A stretch of DNA of 64,000 nucleotides, taken from Brachyspira sp. CAG:484. GTDB lineage: Bacteria > Cyanobacteriota > Vampirovibrionia > Gastranaerophilales > Gastranaerophilaceae. Position 1 is the first letter of the stretch. The number at the start of each line of letters is the position of its first letter. Below are positions 60,880 through 64,000 of the stretch, piece by piece. The notes beneath the pieces are model-generated. The model worked only from the letters and a program-made list of their open reading frames with translations. It was not told the DNA's origin and made no database searches. The position numbers were made by a program, and so were the translations under genes. The stretch covers positions 62,001 through 126,000 of the forward strand of contig HF989717.1 of the NCBI GenBank assembly GCA_000431315.1, read 5' to 3'.

Positions 60880-62307
60880 TTAGCCAAAAGTTTTGAAAGA
60901 TGATTCAACGTTCTTTTCAATTACTTTTGATACTGAATCCATTTCTGTAGAAATTGCATCCTGTTCAGTATCAAGCTGTTTTAATCTCAATTCAAGGTTT
61001 TTATCTTCAGCCTGAACAATTTCAATTTTGGAATTTATGTCCTGAATTGATTGATCGTAGGTATATTTATCATATTCATACTGGTTCATTGCGTCATTAT
61101 AGGCGTCCTGATCAGTAGTTGTAGATGTTGTAAGTGCATATGTAACTTCATTACCTTCGCCGTCAGGAATAGTTACTGATATGTATCTGCCTGAGGAGTC
61201 TTTTTCCATTTTACAGCCGTCAACAGCTTTTACTTCCTCAATTTTTGTATCGCTGCCAATAGTGTAGCAGTTGATATTTGTTTTAGAAGAACCATTGTCG
61301 TATTCCGCCCCTTCAACCTCGGTTTTCTTATAGAAATAAGGTATACTGTTGCCTGTTTCGGAATCCTTTACATATCTTACATACCATTCTCCTGTTTGAT
61401 CACCGTTGTTATATTTGTTGTTTAACAATGTGAGGTATGCTTGTTCTTCTTCAATAAGTTTCTGTATTTGTTCGCTTGTTAATCCTGCCATTTCAGGATA
61501 TTTTGTTATGCTGTTTATCTGGCTCTGTGTAAGATATTCTTTTACTTCTTCTTCCACATAAGCTTCTTTTTCGTATTGACCTTCAGCATTTTTGGTTACA
61601 AGCGTAACTGCTGCATCAGGGTCATCTTTTGATCCATCCCAGATACAAATAACCAGATCATCCTCGGTTTTACCTTCGAGAGGAGTTTTATTTGTTTCAT
61701 CTCCGGTATAGAAAGAACCGTCTTCATCTTTAAATACCTGTTGAGCTTCTGTATAACCATCCTCAAAAAGATAGTATTCAAAGTTTGCGATTTCTTCTTC
61801 CGTACATAATACAGTACCCGGAACCATTTTAGGTCTTTCTACGAAGTAGCCGCCTTCATCTTCCTGAACTGTGTAGCTGTTGCCTTCAATAGAAATTGTG
61901 TTTTGAATAGTTGCTCCTGTCGGCATCTGACCAAGTGTTCTCAGTGGTGTTGCACCAACTGAATACCCTTCTGCATTTTTTGTAATAACACTTGATGCTG
62001 CTGCAACAGGTGTAAAATCTTCCTGCCATTTTGAAAGATAGCTTATTGTATATGTACCGTCATTTTGTGCAATTAATGCGGTAATCTGATTCATCAATGA
62101 ACCATCTTCAAATGTATAAGTAGTTTTTGTATAGTCATCAATAGATGGAGGAACCGGAACTGACATACCAAGCAAATCGTTGTAATAATTGGCAGACTCA
62201 TTTGACAGCGAAGTACGCTGCTGGTTGATTTGCTGACCTTCGAACTCGACGTTGTTTTTTCGAGCTGTCAGGCCTAAAAATCTAGCTTGTGAAGCTGCCA
62301 TTCCCAT
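60880..62307 (-). CDS. GMAASQAR-family protein (475 residues), unknown function
   Basis: Begins MGMAASQARFLGLTARKNNV and ends LRLKQLDTEQDAISTEMD, VIEKNVESSFKTFG, matching the protein at 36176-37297 at both ends with an unrelated, Asp/Glu/Tyr-rich middle. The first 30 coding bases are nearly identical in DNA between the two genes. A sigma-28-like promoter precedes it. No signal peptide or membrane segment. The modular layout suggests a family with conserved targeting ends and variable exposed middles. Confidence 0.7.
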   Translation of the reverse strand: MGMAASQARFLGLTARKNNVEFEGQQINQQRTSLSNESANYYNDLLGMSVPVPPSIDDYTKTTYTFEDGSLMNQITALIAQNDGTYTISYLSKWQEDFTPVAAASSVITKNAEGYSVGATPLRTLGQMPTGATIQNTISIEGNSYTVQEDEGGYFVERPKMVPGTVLCTEEEIANFEYYLFEDGYTEAQQVFKDEDGSFYTGDETNKTPLEGKTEDDLVICIWDGSKDDPDAAVTLVTKNAEGQYEKEAYVEEEVKEYLTQSQINSITKYPEMAGLTSEQIQKLIEEEQAYLTLLNNKYNNGDQTGEWYVRYVKDSETGNSIPYFYKKTEVEGAEYDNGSSKTNINCYTIGSDTKIEEVKAVDGCKMEKDSSGRYISVTIPDGEGNEVTYALTTSTTTDQDAYNDAMNQYEYDKYTYDQSIQDINSKIEIVQAEDKNLELRLKQLDTEQDAISTEMDSVSKVIEKNVESSFKTFG

Positions 62308-62352
62308 GGTTGTCTAAACATTCCTTTCTTGTAAATTACTTTTACACATGCT

Positions 62353-62380
62353 ATATCGACAATCATGGCGTGAAACTTTA
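62353..62380 (-). promoter_or_regulatory. Sigma-28-like promoter of the 475-residue GMAASQAR gene
   Basis: TAAAGTTT (62380-62373 on the - strand), a 12-base spacer and GTCGATAT (62360-62353). Same spacing as the promoter at 37344-37371. Confidence 0.6.
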
Positions 62381-62417
62381 ATATTACGGGGATTATGTTA
62401 CAAATTTGTAATATTAG

Positions 62418-62711
62418 TTACAAATTTTTATGTTTCATCTGAATGATTTTCTTTTTAATCAAATTATTACGTTCGGATTTTTCAATATATTTTATTAATT
62501 CATTAACCAGAGGGTGGTATTTTTCGTCAATATCTTTAAATGATATTTCAGAAAAAGCTGAAACTTCCATTTCTGTAAAAAGATTTTTCAAATCAATGAG
62601 AACATTTTTGCCGTTCAGCGAAAAATTAATGTAGATAATTTTGCCGTCTTTAATATCAAAATCAATTTTATCGCAAATTTCAGGATAATCTTTTAATTTA
62701 ATAATTTCCAT
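62418..62711 (-). CDS. Unknown small protein
   Basis: A 97-residue charged protein, MEIIKLKDYPEICDKIDFDI, beta-rich first half, then helical KDIDEKYHPLVNELIKYIEK and a basic end. No motif recognised. About 50 bases downstream of the metallopeptidase-like gene. Confidence 0.55.
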   Translation of the reverse strand: MEIIKLKDYPEICDKIDFDIKDGKIIYINFSLNGKNVLIDLKNLFTEMEVSAFSEISFKDIDEKYHPLVNELIKYIEKSERNNLIKKKIIQMKHKNL

Positions 62712-62762
62712 AAAGCCCTCACATCACACAAATTATAAACTATTATTGCAAAGTATGCAACT

Positions 62763-64000
62763 CTATGCGTAAGTCCACCATTTCCAGTCAGGAACTGCTT
62801 CCTCGGCTGTTTTATGTGTACCGTCTTCGTTGGTGTTATAACCTCCGTCTATGTGATCTATAATAGTTTGTTTTTCATCCGGACCGTCAACGGCTGTGGT
62901 TAATCTGCCTGCATCGTATTCATCTCCTGCAATACTGTCAACATAATCTGCATCGGTCTGATATGCGACATATTCACCCCATGCACAGCTTGTAAGATAG
63001 AATAATCTGTTAACATCATCTGGATTGCTTACAACTGTTGCCCAGTTATCATTGTAATAATTATATTCTGTTTCATCAATAAATCCCATATCATAAAGAG
63101 TTTTGATATTACTTAGATTAAGTGATGCTGTTTCAGTCGGATTGCTTGCCGGTGTGTAGAATTGTGATGCGGTTGCGTGTGTAAGTTCATGAACCATAAC
63201 ATCAACTAATTCATACCAGTTTTTGTCAAGAAGACTTATGTCTAAAGTAATGCCTAAGTCATCTGTTGCAGTGTCTTCATCGGACGCCCAGACAGAAACT
63301 TCGTGGGTGGTTCCGTTATATTCATACTCAAATGCACCTGCAAGACAAGTGTATGAGCCAAGTGTTATATATCCGGAAGTATTGCCTTCATTCAAATCTG
63401 CCATTGCAATATTTCCAACTTTTATTGTATTGTGGGTATCTGTTTGGCTTTTCAGCTTGTTAAGTGCGTTAAGCTGCATTGTCAGCCCTGCTGCTCTTAA
63501 GTATTCTTCGGTTTTTTCAAGAACAAATTCCAGTTTCTGCTGATCACTCATATGGCTGTATTTGTTTTGTATTTCCGCAGCATAAGTGTTAACTTTATTC
63601 TTATATGTCACTATACTGTTGCCGATTTCATCACCTATAAATGCCTTGATTTCTTCAAACGATAATGTTGAATTATCATCTTTATCTAATACATCAAAAA
63701 TTCTGTTTAAAGAACCAAAAAAGTCGTAGTTGCTGTCTTCCCAGTCATCATTCTGGGTAAGTGCAATCAACTGCGCCCTTGTAATTCCTGTTTCAGCAGT
63801 AATACTCGGATCCAGAGAGTTCAAATATTCAAACATTGATGTTGTATCATTAAATTCATCAATAAAAGACTTTTTGTTAGGATCAGGTTCTTCTAATTCA
63901 GGACCATCACCACCTGTTTCGCCGGTTTCTCCGCCTTCTTCAGTACCGCCTGTTTCACCTCCGCCTTCAACTTCGCCTCCGCCTTCTTCGGTGTCGTCTG
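62763..64000 (-). CDS. Metallopeptidase-like protein with EF-hand, cut by window edge
   Basis: The frame is open to the last base, so the start lies outside. Visible parts from the N-terminal side: a low-complexity Gly/Glu/Thr linker (64000-63880), LEEPDPNKKSFIDEFND, an EF-hand-like DVLDKDDNSTLSFEEI, a helical region, then MVHELTHATA with the zinc motif HELTH and a C-terminal domain ending DWKWWTYA. A calcium-dependent secreted or surface protease is likely; substrate unknown. The linker would separate it from an unseen N-terminal domain. Confidence 0.68.
   Translation of the reverse strand, partial: DDTEEGGGEVEGGGETGGTEEGGETGETGGDGPELEEPDPNKKSFIDEFNDTTSMFEYLNSLDPSITAETGITRAQLIALTQNDDWEDSNYDFFGSLNRIFDVLDKDDNSTLSFEEIKAFIGDEIGNSIVTYKNKVNTYAAEIQNKYSHMSDQQKLEFVLEKTEEYLRAAGLTMQLNALNKLKSQTDTHNTIKVGNIAMADLNEGNTSGYITLGSYTCLAGAFEYEYNGTTHEVSVWASDEDTATDDLGITLDISLLDKNWYELVDVMVHELTHATASQFYTPASNPTETASLNLSNIKTLYDMGFIDETEYNYYNDNWATVVSNPDDVNRLFYLTSCAWGEYVAYQTDADYVDSIAGDEYDAGRLTTAVDGPDEKQTIIDHIDGGYNTNEDGTHKTAEEAVPDWKWWTYA

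Overview
ORGANISM. AT-rich bacterial DNA, most likely a gut Melainabacteria/Vampirovibrionia genome (Gastranaerophilales-like). The main evidence is an OmpR-family regulator (26222-26971) whose whole length reads like cyanobacterial RpaB. It stands beside Gram-negative traits (kdsB, type IV pilin-like proteins) and repeated secreted-type families beginning GMAASQAR. The taxonomic call is an inference from protein sequence read by eye.

LAYOUT. (1) Positions 1-25781 hold one end of a Mu-like transposable prophage with a P2-type contractile tail. On the + strand: the C-terminal end of the large terminase, tail chaperone, tape measure, gpU, gpX, gpD, gpV, gpW, gpJ, gpI, fibres, fibre chaperone and amidase, then a run of small cargo genes. 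On the - strand, converging near 16.45 kb: a Mor-like activator, GemA, two MuB-like ATPases, two MuA-like DDE transposases and a Cro/Ner-like HTH protein. Four transposase-site-like repeats and a TG...CA terminus at 25781 mark the phage end, which splits a host NAD-dependent epimerase gene. (2) Positions 25782-64000 are chromosome: tRNA-His, rpaB, kdsB, prmA, accA, accD, smpB, peptide ABC transporter genes, an MgtC-like protein, pheT, rplI, a MetE-like/CooC-like/folD operon, the rpsI-rplM-truA-rplQ-rpoA-rpsD-rpsK-rpsM-rpmJ-infA block, lepB, a polyprenyl synthase and several type IV pilin-like genes.

MOST UNUSUAL ITEMS. Two well-formed type II (permuted) hammerhead ribozymes sit between early phage cistrons (17155-17275 and 17578-17642). 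A self-contained cassette in the tail operon carries an Abi/HEPN-type gene, a convergent small RNA with its own promoter and terminator, and flanking inverted repeats (4159-5027). A structured element of about 95 nt occurs four times, each copy directly before a cargo gene (13901-15905). Three pilin-like genes carry G10-G11 tracts just after their start codons and all read out of frame here, which suggests phase variation. Two GMAASQAR-family genes have sigma-28-like promoters. The prophage carries two separate transposase/ATPase modules, and its terminase lies next to the tail genes with no head genes between.

HOW THE PARTS WORK TOGETHER. The early prophage operon (- strand) would set up transposition and switch on late genes through Mor. 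The late operon (+ strand) builds the contractile tail and lyses the cell, and the interposed cargo genes probably serve phage-phage or phage-host conflict. The host block is ordinary housekeeping with a large, partly switchable set of surface proteins.
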